Assembly (NCBI GenBank): GCA_015179045.1
Contig: WHUZ01000005.1
Coordinates: forward strand, 558,001-622,000
From: Kalaharituber pfeilii
Taxonomy: Eukaryota; Ascomycota; Pezizomycetes; Pezizales; Pezizaceae
Reading direction: 5' to 3'
Length of the DNA stretch: 64,000 nt
In this document: positions 1-11,394 of the stretch, in pieces
How the letters are laid out: each line of letters starts with the position of its first letter
How positions within the stretch are numbered: position 1 is the first letter of the stretch
Position numbers and translations under genes: made by a program
Notes under the pieces: generated by a model
Databases searched by the model: none
What the model was told of the DNA's origin: nothing
The model's input: the letters and a program-made list of their open reading frames with translations, nothing else

Positions 1-94
1 AATTTCACATAAATCCTTAGCGGAAAGCACTTGATGAAAAATGGGAGTTATTCCGTACCTAAGTTGGCAGTTGCTTTAACCTGACCCGGGTGTA

Positions 95-147
95 TGGGTC
101 CCTGCCTGCTATAGGCTAGTATGTAGCCTGTATGCAGGGTTACGTGA

Positions 148-185
<38 letters not shown>
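95..185 (+). mobile_element. Short poly(A)-tailed retroposed tail, type A variant
   Basis: A GC-rich segment ending in a run of about 35 A. Just before the poly(A) is a hairpin AGGCT...AGCCT, then a G-rich stretch and TTACGTGAC. This matches the end of the type A tail found elsewhere in the window, but with a different hairpin sequence. The copy at 27656-27700 shares this variant. No target-site duplication could be recognised, so the left limit is approximate. Confidence 0.55.
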
Positions 186-187
<2 letters not shown>

Positions 188-2722
188 TTCCATCTGGGCA
201 AAATAGAATTTTTCGTGCCGTTTCTGAGAAATACTGCACAAGGTTAGTCTCATGCACAAGGTCGCAAGCTGGGAGACGGAAGCCATACTCAGCCACCATG
301 AAATACATTCTCTGGATCAGTTCATCTTCAGCCGTTTCAGTTTTGCCGCCCAATCGGATCACAGCAAACTGGAATAATCGAGTATTAGCAACTCGATCTG
401 GATCTGGTAGCCATAACATTAAGCAGACTACATGCAATCCCTAGCCAATGGTGTGCGTTGATACATCGTCCTTGCAAGACCTAATGTTGCTCCTTCGCAC
501 CAATTGGCCCACTCATAGTCTCCCCATCCTTTATCTCCTGAAGGAAGGACGCATGCCTTACGCATGTTTAAGTTGGTGTAATTTCTGCATCACTGGTAGA
601 GCCAACAGTAACAATAAATAATACCTTCGCAACCTCTGCTGCAGGCCTATTCTCAACTTCATCTTTGGTTGGATGTGGGTCTGTTGCGCCTTTCCTTGCA
701 TCAGACTTGGCAATTGGGAGTGCACCATCTGCGAGCACAAGGGCCTTGGTGGGAGAAGTCCCACGAGCCCAGACAGAAGAATCGTGCGATTAAAAAGAGG
801 AGTAGACGAATATAAATGGATCGAGCCAGAGTCTGGAGAATTTGCTAAAAATACGATGTCAAACCTATGTTCTTCGCATTGTTGATGGACATGCAAGATC
901 CCGCACTCTCTCCAAAGTAGGTAATATTATTTTCATCTTTTTTTAAAGGGGGTGTCATAAATATTATTATTATGTCCGCCAAACTCTCGAATATTTTCCT
1001 TGATCTAGACCTGCCTGGTTAACTCGTTTATCGCGCTCTTTAAGATTCTACCCATGTGAGTGCAGTTCTCTCAACCTTAAGCGTATAGTTCCCTTTGGCA
1101 CCAGCATCTTCACTTGCGGTGAAGCCCAAAGTCCTAGACCTTCTATTGATTAAGACGATTACCACTGGTTTACCTCATGGACAGCAAGGTTTATGCCGAA
1201 ACATTAGCAGACCCAACTCTATATGCACCCCCATGAAAACCAAACTATCACCAGTAATAACTCCCTGGAGATGGTGGGCAATAGGGTTGGGAGAGGGTCA
1301 CAATGACGATTTGTGCAACTAAGTTTGCCCACCTCCTTCCGCTTCCGCAGGAAAGTGAGGTGTGTATTGAGGTTGGAAAGCATCCATTCCCTCGGAGATG
1401 GGAGATTGCAGGGCAATGTGCCTGCATTGAACCTGTTCAGCGTCCCACAGTTTTGTGGAGCGTCATGGCTTTTTTTTTTGTTCATATACCCTCCATTCGG
1501 TGGCATCGAAGTCACCAAGGTGGTTCGTGTTTACGGGTTCTTGGAATCTCCCGGGAATGGTTGCAGACAGAATCCCATGGTACTGGACAACTTCTTGATT
1601 TATCACAGAACCCAGAATCCTCCCAAGCTTGTTAGCAATTGCGTAGCACTGATTAGAAGCCATAGAATGGTGATGCTTCGTGAGTGTGGAATCTCAGTTC
1701 CGTGCTCTCCAGATTGCGTGCCCACAAGCCATCGTAAAGGATACATCACGCAGCGGGCGAGGGTACAGTACGTAAATGTAATTGACCATCCACAGCGACA
1801 GCAGCCAAATGACGTCAAGTCGAGAACATGCTCTGGAGGCTCCGGGGCTTACATCTGCACCGTCGATTAGCGAATGTGGCCCTGCCTCTCCGAAAGCTTC
1901 AGAGCAGAGCAACAGTCACCACACATCGTCGACCGGCGCCGCGCCGCGCCCGAACCAGCACAAGACAAGACGCCAACAGCAGCCGCGCATGCTCGCCCAC
2001 GTGAGGCTGAGCGGGCCTGCAAACAGCCGCAGCTGAACGTCTGCGATCCCTTGCGATCCCTGTGCGCGCGATCAACTGACAAACGGCGGCGGGGGACACG
2101 TGTGGTGCATTATCGCAGGGCATCCCTGCGGCCCTGCAATCACACGGCGCGGGGGCTGAAGATCGCGGCCGAAACACATTCCAAATATAGGGTTCCAGTG
2201 GGCGCACTAAGGCCCGCACGCTCCCAGACTGGCTCCGGCAACTGGCCCACCAGCCAAATGCGGCAAGCCCAGTCGGGCATGGCCACATCGTTGTGCTGAC
2301 CAGTGTCGCGGTCCCAAGGCCGGTCCCAAGGCCTGTCCCGTGGACGATCCTAGGATCGGTCATGTTCTGAAGATTCTGTGCTTCTCGCGCCCACTTCTGG
2401 CCTGCGTGCTGGCGCATGGTATCTCCGGAGGCTGGTTGCCCCAGCCCCTCGCGCCAGATCGCTCAGCCCTCCCGCTCAAGTGATAACTTGTTGGATAAAC
2501 GAACCGCCGGCAGATCCAGAAACCAACACAACAGCGACTTCCATATGCACTGTGATTGGCCTCAAAACGGGAATCACGGAGACGGCTACATACATATTGC
2601 TACTTGACAGCTCAGCGAAAGCGCAAAATCCTGCTGCGACTCCTGCAGGAAAAAAAAAAACTACTGGCAGCGCAAAGCTTAGACACTTGCAGTTTCCAGC
2701 CCCCCCGCCCTGGAACTTTGTG
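186..2722. other. Intergenic, no supported gene; GC-rich stretch at 1880-2340
   Basis: Open frames here are short, overlap on both strands and show no recognisable domain. From about 1880 to 2340 the sequence becomes distinctly GC-rich. It contains a short direct repeat of GGTCCCAAGGCC near 2309-2340. It lies upstream of the SR-rich gene and may be its distal promoter or an old element. Confidence 0.5.
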
Positions 2723-2730
2723 GTATATAA
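2723..2730 (+). promoter_or_regulatory. TATA box of the SR-rich gene
   Basis: GTATATAA lies about 150 bp upstream of the ATG at 2877. A second AT-rich candidate (ATAAATAC, about 2811) sits closer to the ATG and may be leader sequence. Confidence 0.45.
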
Positions 2731-2876
2731 TCTGGCCCGGCTTTAGTGCCTCTTAGTATTGTCGCCTGGAATATTTCAAAACTTCTGCCTGCGAGTTTGT
2801 ATCGTTCCTACATAAATACAAAGTATATTCCATTTTGTCTGCAATAATATATCACTGCAGCGTCGTCACACTTGCG

Positions 2877-4388
2877 ATGCCAAAACCGGCTAGGCCCCAA
2901 ACCCTCGATCTCGTCACCGTGAAGACAAAAAATTCCCGGACAGGGGAGCGCTCGGAGACATGTTGGGTTGAGTACAACAGCAGCGATGAGAAGGCAGTGG
3001 CGAGAAGGTCAAAGAGTCACCGCAAGTCCGGGCATGTGGAAATCGCTAGCAGGAGGGCGCGCTCAGTGTCGCGCGGCCGGGCCCACGGGACTGCATACGC
3101 ACAAGCCTGGGTGGTAGACTCGGTCACGGATCCGTCAACGTCACATTACAAAGTAGAGGTGACAGGAACAATCCGACGAGCGAGTACAAGTACGCACCGA
3201 TCCTCTAGGCGCTCAAAGATGTTTGATGGCACTCTCAGCCTTGATCCTAACATTGTATACCAAATCGAGGGAAGACACCGGTCAAAATCCAGATCGAGGA
3301 AATCAAAGTCACATCATTCAAAGAAGAAGAGTAGCAAAAGCAAGAGCAAGCGAAGTTCAAGATCAACATCTAGATCACGATCGGAGGAGAGGTTGACAAT
3401 GACGTCTTGGTCGGCGGAAGGTTATCAAGGATATCCAGTGTATCCTCTCGTTTATGAGGCCGCACCTGCACCCACACCCACATATCCGTTACTTACCTAT
3501 CATCATGAGGACGTCAACATCGTCGAAGCTGTACCTCCCGCCTACCAGCCGAGTGTAGCTCATGAAGAAGTACCACTCGTCACTACGACAGGGCCCGGAG
3601 CACAAAGATATCCCCCAGGAGCAAGGCCGCGTTACTTTGTTGACACTACCGCAATTAATTCGCCACACGACCCAATTCCAGTCATCGCTAAGATTCCAAA
3701 TCGCCGTGCTTCACCTCCACCAGCGCCAATACCGCCGCGGCATAGTTTGTCGACTTCCATGTCGGGGGCAATCGCCAAGGAGAGCGAACTTCGTCGTCGA
3801 TATCATGAGTACTCGAGCTCGGACACCGGAATCCTTCCTGACCATCATAGAAGGCCTACATCAAGCTCTCCGCAGAAGAGATACAGCGTTGCTGGCAATG
3901 CCAGCTTTGGGCACGGCCACGGGGGCAGCCGACACCGCCATGGGCTCTCCGCATCTGCCAGCTTTTCCAAGTCGAAGCGCCAATCCGCGTCGGACGAGGG
4001 TAGTAGCACGACCTCTTGTGATAGCCACCGCCGCCGGAGAAGCAGCTCGGGAGCGTTTTCGACTCGGGTTGGGACTGAGCACCTCCGCTTGGACGGCCGG
4101 GGCCATCAGGTCAAAGTAAGGTATGGGGGAGAGCATGAACGCGTCATCAATGTGGGTGTTGGATATGATAGGGAGAAACGGGAGAAATCACCACCAACAA
4201 AGGGAGGGTTGAGCAGCAAATGGAAGGCAGCATCTCGGTATGTGCAGGGAGCAGCCACTGCAGGTGCGGCAGCCGCGGCAGCGGGAATCAGAAGAGCAGG
4301 GTCCTCGAGTACCTCGAGTACGTCGAGTACGTCTAGCTCCTCAACTTCGTCAAGCTCGTCAACCTCGAGTGATACTAGTAGCGACTGA
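2877..4388 (+). CDS. Serine/arginine-rich low-complexity protein
   Basis: An uninterrupted reading frame of 503 codons with the coding-like composition expected of a host gene. The first ATG is chosen at 2877 because the upstream extension has only a TTG start. About residues 125-160 form an RS-type tract (RSKSRSRKSKSHHSKKK and following). A Pro/Tyr-rich middle (about 170-260) follows, then a His/Ser/Arg-rich stretch, an Ala run (AAAAAA) and a C-terminal run of almost pure Ser/Thr ending in DTSSD. The composition suggests an intrinsically disordered nuclear or RNA-associated protein; that is inference from composition. No enzymatic domain, signal peptide or membrane segment is visible, and I do not recognise a named family. 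No intron is needed. Confidence 0.75.
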   Translation: MPKPARPQTLDLVTVKTKNSRTGERSETCWVEYNSSDEKAVARRSKSHRKSGHVEIASRRARSVSRGRAHGTAYAQAWVVDSVTDPSTSHYKVEVTGTIRRASTSTHRSSRRSKMFDGTLSLDPNIVYQIEGRHRSKSRSRKSKSHHSKKKSSKSKSKRSSRSTSRSRSEERLTMTSWSAEGYQGYPVYPLVYEAAPAPTPTYPLLTYHHEDVNIVEAVPPAYQPSVAHEEVPLVTTTGPGAQRYPPGARPRYFVDTTAINSPHDPIPVIAKIPNRRASPPPAPIPPRHSLSTSMSGAIAKESELRRRYHEYSSSDTGILPDHHRRPTSSSPQKRYSVAGNASFGHGHGGSRHRHGLSASASFSKSKRQSASDEGSSTTSCDSHRRRRSSSGAFSTRVGTEHLRLDGRGHQVKVRYGGEHERVINVGVGYDREKREKSPPTKGGLSSKWKAASRYVQGAATAGAAAAAAGIRRAGSSSTSSTSSTSSSSTSSSSSTSSDTSSD

Positions 4389-5926
4389 GCTGATACCTAT
4401 CATTATATATAGCTCGGCATTCAAAATAGACGGCAAACTTAGGAAGGAAAAGGGGGTCTTTATATTCTTTGATCAATAGTTCGTATTTTTATATAAATCT
4501 TTGTTCCGCTTCGTGTTCTTGGAATCTTGGTTCGGCTTTTTTTATTTCATCGGAACTTGATGAGTGTTCCTCTTCAAATTTACCTCGCTTTTGGCAAATG
4601 ATTGAAACTACTTATGACTGCATGCTTTTCATTTTTTTTCATTTCTAGTGTTAGCGCCTTAACGTTGTGTTTATTATGATAACTTACCTTGTATAACCTT
4701 CCGTTTTCTTTTGGTGTTTTATTTGCGTCACGACCATGAATATAAGTAGTGTTGAAGTTTCATACTATAATGGTTTTGGTTCACCTACTATGCTTTACGT
4801 ATATATCATTTTCATAATTCGATACCTCCTTGACTTTCTCTTTTAGAACGGTTTTTTTGTCATCCATTCATTGATATTACCTTCATATATTGTGAATGTA
4901 TTACAGTTGTGTCTGACATTCTATGATATCGGCACGTAGAGTTTAGTAATACAATCTAGGATCAGATTGGAGGGATAGTATCATTAGTTGGACTTTTCTT
5001 TCTAAATATATCACCACTCGCATGCCGCCCTATGGCGCAGAATGGCCATAAGATGCTACTCCAAAGGGCTGGAAGCTGATGTTGGGAACGGCTTTAGGGA
5101 AGACCCAATGCTCCCCACTCAGAATACCTCAAATCGCGCCACATACTCACATGCAGGCAGATTGATCGTTGTGATGCTTCTTAAGCCTGGAGCCTCGAAG
5201 GCATGAACGTTGCTCTTTCACGCACCAGATAAACCGCCAGACTGAGGCTGATCCACCTGGTTGCCTGCCAGAGATGTTTCGGACAGCCCTTGAGGGAAAG
5301 TGGAACCTTTAAAGTTTCCGTATATATATCTTCGTCTATACCAAGTTCGAGCTCTGGTGAGTAATCATATAATTGCTCTTGTCATATGTGATCTCTATCA
5401 GCTGCTTGTATAACATGCCCGGCAATCTCAAAATGAGAGTAGGACAATTAGATATGGTCTAGTTTCCGCACCTCTGTAGTCAGCAAATGTGAGAGAAGCC
5501 GAGGCCGATTGAGTCAAGTGAAGGAGGTGCGTGCACGCCGACAACTTCCGCATCATTACCCTGCCCAGAGAGCAGGGGAGGAATGGAGGGAGCATTCACT
5601 GCTGCCGCCAGCGCCGACAAGGAGGCAGCACGACCCGGCTACGCGGGGCTTCGGTCGTGCAGATACGCAAGCATGCGCGTGGCAAACAGCCGCAGGCCAA
5701 TCGGCAATTATCAGGCGGTCGATTAGGAGGACTGTCTCCGCCAGGAAGTCAGGAGCACCAGCTTAAACCTCTTGCTGAACGAAGAATGGACGTACCTTCA
5801 GCACGTGCACGTGGGGATGGCCAACAACGCGTTCCAGGTCCCTAGTGGCGACAAGGTGCGGTCAGTGCTAGAAGGCTATTGAAACAGCTTGGTTGGTGCT
5901 GAAGGAGGAAAGCTTGGTGAAGACGC
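4389..5926. other. Intergenic; AT-rich then GC-rich, no supported gene
   Basis: AT-rich to about 5000, then more GC-rich at 5480-5850, where two overlapping small frames (up to 104 codons) lack recognisable features. At about 5009-5036 there is a minus-strand match to the type B LINE tail (CTCGCATGCCGCCCTATGGCG) without a clear poly(T). Confidence 0.4.
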
Positions 5927-6000
5927 ATCTGAGGTAGTCTCATACCAAGCCCCTAGGGCACTCTCCGAGCGCAGCGAGGGTCTTGACTATCTTTCGTTTA
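5927..6000 (+). repeat. Left copy of an inverted repeat pair (partner at 11668-11755)
   Basis: The segment from ATCTGAGGTAGTCTCATACC to CTTGACTATCTTTCGTTT recurs as its reverse complement at 11668-11755. The partner has an extra ~15 bp partial duplication inside. Together they enclose 5.7 kb containing the tandem arrays and the unknown gene at 9603-11394. Confidence 0.7.
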
Positions 6001-6640
6001 GTTATGGCAAAGCTTGTCCTTGGCGAAGGCAACCGTCTAAGGTCCCTTAGAAACTACGGTTGCTACGTCGACAGAAAAACTTGTAGTTGTAACTAAGCTG
6101 TAATTAGTTCTATTTACTGCAACCCTGTACGTACACCATCATAGGCTCATTTTTCATCACAAACACTCATTAGCAAAAAAAAAATTGTTCACATCCCAAG
6201 GCGTTCCATGCGTCAGATGCATTAATGCCATGGGACGTCAACCGCCTATCCCAGTAATAGAACTTTTCTAACACTGTGTCTGGATGGCTTTCCACGTCGG
6301 CTGTCCTCCTCAATGTTGAGTATTTTCTCTGGCATCTGGAATTTGGCTCTTTTTTATTTATGTATCCTCAACTATAGCCTGATATTTACTATGTTATCAA
6401 TTCTAGACTTATATGCTCTACATTACCAATTACAGACTATATCCTCAGAATTAGTAGTTGACTACTCACGCCTCCCACGCTCATTGCATAGATTTATTCT
6501 ACCACGCCATAATATCATGTTTGGCAACCAATTGTTTGTTCATTAATAACTAGCTATGCTGATCTATATACAAGTGCCCTCCACTATTCCATCTCTTCTA
6601 CTACTGCTCCACCGTATTCTTATTCCACTACAGATTACAA
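6001..6640. other. AT-rich spacer, nothing recognised
   Basis: No open frame with gene-like features and no clear repeat before the tandem array that starts around 6641. Confidence 0.5.
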
Positions 6641-7270
6641 TCTTAGAAGACCTGCCATACCTGTTTAATTGAGCTCATATTGCCTTATCATGCGCTGTCA
6701 AGTGAGCTATGCCATTCCTACTCAATTTGCCATATCTCATGTCATTGTATAGAACCTAGCATAGGTATCAAATTCGGCTTATTCTGCCACCTCTCACGCC
6801 GTTAAGGGAGGTGTACCATACTTATTAAATTGAGCTCATGTTGCCTTATCACATGCCATCGAAAGAGACCTACTATACATATCAAATTCAGCTCATGTTG
6901 TTACATCTCATACCGTTGTGTAGGACCTGACATATGTGTTAAATTGAGCTCATTCTATCATATCTCATACTGTCGTATAGGACCTCTCATACCTGTCAAA
7001 TTTGGCTCATTCTGCCATATCTAGCAAGGTAGAAATGGACCTGCAATACCTATAAATTGAGCTCATTCTACCATATCTCACGCCGTTAGCTTATTCTGCC
7101 ACATCTCGTACAGTGGAAATAGACCTGGATAACCTATTAAATTGAGCTTATTCTGCTACATCTTGCATCTCGCGCTTGCAACGGGGACCTGTTATATCTG
7201 TCAAATTCAGCTAATGTTGACTCATCGGGTTGCCATCAACTTGAAAAGAGACCTGCCATGCGTGTTAAAT
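6641..7270 (+). repeat. Degenerate tandem array, unit about 65-70 bp
   Basis: Roughly nine to ten diverged copies of a unit that reads approximately GACCTgccATAcctgT, then AAATTgaGCTCATtcTGcc, then atATCTCacgccgttgta. Copies are visible near 6651, 6750, 6820, 6870, 6925, 6980, 7040, 7122, 7188 and 7250. Substitutions and small indels spread over all copies suggest an old satellite. It ends directly at the GTCGAC array. Confidence 0.75.
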
Positions 7271-7273
7271 TGA

Positions 7274-7970
7274 CGCTGCTGTCGATGCCGCTGTTGATGC
7301 TGCTGTTGCGTCGACGCCACTGTGAATGCCACTGCCGACGCTGCTGTCGATGCTGCTATTGACACTGCTGTCGACGCTGCTGTCGACGCTGCTGTTGCTG
7401 TCGACGCTGCTGTTGCTGTCGACGCTGCTGTTGCTGTCGATGCTGCTGTCGACGCCGCTGTCGACGCTGCTGTTGCTGTCGACGCTGCTGTCGACGCTGC
7501 TGTCGACGTTGCTGTTGCTGTCGACGCTGCTGTCGACGTTGCTGTCGACGCTGCTGTTGCTGTCGACGCTGCTGTCGACGCCGCTGTCGACGTTGCTGTT
7601 GCTGTCGACGTTGCTGTCGACGCCGCTGTCGACGTTGCTGTTGCTGTCGACGTTGCTGTCGACGCTGCTGTTGCTGTCGACGCTGCTGTCGACGCCGCTG
7701 TCGACGCTGCTATTGCGGTCGACGCTGCTGTCGACGCTGCTATTGCTGTCGACGCTGCTGTCGACGCTGCTATTGCTGTCGACGCTGCTGTCGACGCTGC
7801 TATTGCTGTCGACGCTGCTGTCGACGCTGCTATTGCTGTCGACGCTGCTGTCGACGCTGCTATTGCTGTCGACGCTGCTGTCGACGCTGCTATTGCTGTC
7901 GACGCTGCTGTCGACGCTGCTGTTGCTGTCGACGCTGCTGTCGACGCCGCTGTCGACACCCTTGTCGACA
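7274..7970 (+). repeat. GTCGAC/GCTGCT minisatellite with 30-bp higher-order unit
   Basis: Built from short modules such as GCTGCTGTCGAC and GCTGTTGCTGTCGAC. Six perfect 30-bp units occur at 7741-7920; the flanks are more variable. Every module keeps the triplet phase, so several frames on both strands stay open (Ala-Val-Asp repeats on plus, Ser-Thr-Ala repeats on minus). These long frames are a by-product of the repeat, not evidence of three genes. The minus-strand STAAST phase continues from the decayed gene copy at 7971-8310, suggesting the array grew out of its coding sequence. Confidence 0.9.
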
Positions 7971-8310
7971 GCGATGGAGTAGGGGTGTCGACAGGGGCGT
8001 CGACAGCACCTTTAGCGCTTGTTGATACCTAATCTTCTATCAATATAATACTCATAATAAAAAGACTCGATACTTTTCACCTTATTTTTTTTGATAAGCC
8101 GTCATTGGTTTTTTTAATGCTAGTAAATCTTTCGATACCTAAGGTAGGTTTCTTCTTCTTTTGGTATTGCATAACTGTTGTACATTCCTTTGCAATTCCT
8201 CTTCTGTCACCAAAAGGTACATCAATAACTAATATATGACTGCAATTATCTGAATGACCTCTGCTTGAAGCCTCTATTAGGTTTAAGACAGGGGGGTAAG
8301 TGCCTGGCAA
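7971..8310 (-). pseudogene. Decayed duplicate of the Ser/Thr/Ala-rich gene at 8428-8844
   Basis: Read on the minus strand, this stretch aligns with 8500-8800 along most of its length. Both have Lys/Arg-rich stretches over poly(A/T) tracts, the CACCTTATTTTTTT block, the segment encoding VSTSAKGA, and GTCGAC modules after it. This copy has frame breaks and stops between the Lys-rich part and the Ser/Thr repeat. Its repeat part has expanded into the 7274-7970 array. It is therefore probably a non-functional tandem duplicate. Confidence 0.55.
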
Positions 8311-8427
8311 TTCCTGTCCGGTCCGGTATTCTTAGTGCGTCCGGTATAGCAAGAGGGTTTTGTATGGGAGCGGGATGTAGCAACCTGAGAGCATCCGGTA
8401 TAGCAAGGGAAAACTGTAGTCTTGTAA

Positions 8428-8844
8428 CTAGCTTCCAGAGCACCCAGCTATCGCTGTCGACACCCCTGTCGACGGCGTCGACGTCGTTTTAGTGGCCGTC
8501 GACGTCGTGTTACTGGCTGTCGACGCCCCTGTCGACGGCGTCGACGCACCCTTAGCGCTTGTCGATACCTGATCTCCAGTTAACGTGATGCCCATATTAA
8601 AGAGAATGCTTTTCACCTTATTTTTTTCATGAGCTGTCATTTGTTTTTTCGATGCTGATGAATCTCCCAATACCCAAGGTAGCTTTCTTCTTTTGGCATT
8701 GCGCGGCTGTTGTACGTCGGTTCGCAATTCCTCTTCTGCCGCCGGGAGGTGCGTCGACGACTGACATACGATGGCATTTGCATTCAGTGATACCTCCAGT
8801 GCTCGATCCTCCCTTGGGGATAATCCTGCGGTCTCGAAGTGCAT
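8428..8844 (-). CDS. Hypothetical protein with Ser/Thr-Pro-Ser-Thr-Gly repeat tail
   Basis: 138 codons from an ATG at 8844. About residues 50-80 are basic (QPRNAKRRKLPW, then SASKKQMTAHEKNK). The tail from about residue 95 is a short repeat of the type STPSTGAST/STATKTT, encoded by GTCGAC modules. No known domain is recognised. A tandemly duplicated, decayed copy lies immediately downstream on the same strand with a much longer repeat. The 138-codon frame may be one exon of a longer gene; upstream sequence on the minus strand (8870-9166) is open but gives no convincing join. Confidence 0.4.
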   Translation of the reverse strand: MHFETAGLSPREDRALEVSLNANAIVCQSSTHLPAAEEELRTDVQQPRNAKRRKLPWVLGDSSASKKQMTAHEKNKVKSILFNMGITLTGDQVSTSAKGASTPSTGASTASNTTSTATKTTSTPSTGVSTAIAGCSGS

Positions 8845-9602
8845 ATTATAGTATCAAGTGAGACTGCTCTTATAGTTCTTGTATCTTTTGAGCTTTGTTG
8901 TGGATCAAGGTTAGTCTTATGATTAAGATCCAAGTTATCAACAATCGGTTGAAACTACAGGAACAACTACCCGAAGGGGAAACATCACAAACGGCATAAG
9001 ATTTACATCCCCGAACACTCGCTTTATATATCGAAGGACCTCTGCTTGATGGAGATGTTTGTCTTGGTGGTGGAAGGAGCAGAGCGCTTATTCTCAGACT
9101 CTCCCAGTACGTTGGCAATGGAAACTGCCTTCTGTTTCCATTGGTTCCAATTGCTTCGACACTCAAGATGGCCGGCTAGAAGGTTCCAAACATCTTCCGA
9201 ATGCTGGCGGAAACGTAGGAAATGAGAACGGGGTTAGCGACTCTATTAGGTTTATCATAGGGTACTTCTAGTCTCTGTAGAACCACCTACCATATACACT
9301 TTCTGCCTCCGTTGACAGCTACAATCATACTATGAGCTCTTCAGTTTGGAGTAAATGAGCTTTCCATTAACGCTCATTCAGGAGATTACAAGAGGATGAT
9401 TATTAGAGCAACATTCAGCTAAGTACTCGCTACCAGCATAAAGTTTCGCACACTATAATTCCCAGTCTAACTACACTGAATAGACTTCTAGTTTAAGACT
9501 AAACATCATCATGACACGGTGCCCGGTTAGTCTCATGATAGTTTCTCAGTGGCTTGACACACATCAGGTATCAGTCTTCCCACGAGGCTAGGCTAGGCTA
9601 GG
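8845..9602. other. Intergenic; short AGGCT tandem repeat at 9584-9603
   Basis: A 98-codon minus-strand frame at 8870-9166 is not supported by any recognisable feature. Just before the stop of the 9603-11394 gene there are four direct copies of AGGCT. Confidence 0.4.
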
Positions 9603-11394
9603 CTAATGACCACTGGTGGCATCTGAATCCTTCAATCTATCCTCTTTTGCACCAGTGTCTCCCACTTGCTCGTTATCAGATGCATCGTTACTATCGTCTG
9701 AGGATTCCTCCTTAACATCCTTATTCTTGTCCTTAGCCAGTTTGCCTTCTTCTTTACCCGAAGTAACGGAGGGCCCAGCCGCCCCTCCCTTGCCCAGCAA
9801 ACTTCCTGACAACCGCCCAACTATTTTCGACCCCTCAGCCACTGACGTACCCAGCTTCGATGGAGCTGGGCTTAGCTTTTGCCTGTTGCTTCCACCAGGA
9901 AGAATTTGCCCCAGCACTTCCGACCATTCCCCTCTACACTTGCTTTCCAAATCAGCCACAATCTGCATCCTACGGGCGCGTGCCTCCGCCTTTGCCTTAA
10001 TTTCCTCCTTGATCTTCTCGATCTTGGTGCATCGGTCACGTAAAATCTCCATCTGCTCAGCCAAATACTCGTATTCCAAGTCACAACGGTAATTGCAATA
10101 TTCCAACAATCCCGGAGTTGACAAGTTTGCTAGGAACTCGCCCCTCTCGCGCGCGGAACCAAACTGGGTATCCTCTGGCAAGCTCACTGAAGGTCCGTTA
10201 GTCTTCCACCTTTGATTATCCCCAAGCCTAAATACTTACAAGTTGGCAGAGAGTCAGGCACCTCCGTAATATTGCTCAAATCAATAGCTTCTGATTCTTC
10301 TTCCATTTCTTCCTCATCTAATCCCTCTGCCTCCTGGATACGTCGGATATTGACGGCAGCATTTACATTCGATGGCACTCCTGGCTGTTTGAAATTGGTT
10401 TCTGCGACCTCCGCCAAAACAGCAGTGAGTTTCTCGGCCCTAGTATTGAACGCACTCCATTCCTTCTGGGATTTAGGGAGATCGACTGTTAGGTCTGGTA
10501 GGTATTTCGGCACTCTCTTCAGCGTTTCCATTTGAAAATCCTTCAGTTCCTGATAGGAGAAAATATCTGTACCGGAACTCTTGCTCACTTGCCCGCCAGA
10601 TTGCCAAAGTGCATATGCTCGTCTACGCAGATAGCGATATGTGACTCCCTCCGCATATAGATCCGCCATATGCTATCACCGCCAGGGCGGCCAGAATTAA
10701 GCACCTCGATGCTGACCACACGACCCATGGGCTCCCAAAGGCCAACTAAATCTGAAGCTGGCAATTCATATCTCTCAATGAATTTTTCATGACTTTCCAA
10801 GCACTGTTTCAATTCCATGCTACCTGCCCCAAACGCTTCACTGAAGGCCTCATAGATGCCAAGTGCAAGTTCATCTGCACTCTTCCTCCACTTGGCTGAG
10901 AGGTGCAGGTATGCCTTTGAGAAATATTTCGAATATTCGGAGATCATCTCCTTGCTGGCCCAGTGGGGAAGCATGAGATTGCAAAGAATTATTCGTTGTT
11001 CAGGACTGATATAAAACTGTCGAACCGTGATTCTGCGAATACCAAAGTTGAGCAACCCCTGCATAGCATCCTTATCAGCGTCGACAGGATATGCATTTAC
11101 AATCTCACGATAGTCATCAAGCACCAATGCTTGCGCTTCTTGCACAGCTCCAATTCCATACTGTTTTTCCATTGCTTGCATTCTGCTCTGGGTGTTCAAA
11201 CTCTTCCTTCCTCCGCGTCCACGGGGCCGTTTGCTGACCCTTGTATCCGCACTTTCGGGGGCATCTCGCTCGCGCTTGATTATCACTGATGCTGAGTCCA
11301 AGGGTGGCATTTGGAATAGGGGATCTTCCTTAGTAGGATTCAAGCCTTTGAGCTGGACTTTGGCACGGGTGCTTGGACCCAGAGTAAAATCCAT
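9603..11394 (-). CDS. Unrecognised spliced gene with coiled coil and acidic tail
   Basis: Three minus-strand frames form one probable gene. The first, from an ATG at 11394, gives about 240 residues. It has a basic patch (SKRPRGRGGRK) near residue 55 and a well-composed, mostly helical-looking body. The second frame (to about 10240) overlaps the end of the first by about 85 bp in another phase. Second and third are joined by a clear intron at 10187-10239 (53 bp: GTAAGT, CTAAC branch site, CAG), giving ...PTLSLPEDTQ. The third frame has a Lys/Glu-rich predicted coiled coil (KIEKIKEEIKAKAEARARR) and ends in an acidic tail (EESSDDSNDASDNEQ). How the first and second frames join is unresolved. A GC-AG intron (GCAAGT near 10595 to CTACCAG near 10495) fits the phase; so does GTAGAC to CCTATCAG. 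I do not recognise the family. No signal peptide or membrane segment. Confidence 0.65.

Noticed and set aside
1303..1870. Frame of 185 codons on the plus strand
   Set aside because: Composition is not protein-like, frames overlap on both strands, and no domain or splice pattern supports it.
6641..7270. Possible CRISPR-like array
   Set aside because: Units are directly adjacent, diverged along their whole length and have no unique spacers; this is a eukaryotic satellite.
7222..8032. Three long overlapping frames (218-245 codons) on both strands
   Set aside because: They exist only because the repeat unit is a multiple of three bases and lacks stops; their products are pure Ala/Val/Asp, Leu/Ser/Thr or Ser/Thr/Ala repeats.
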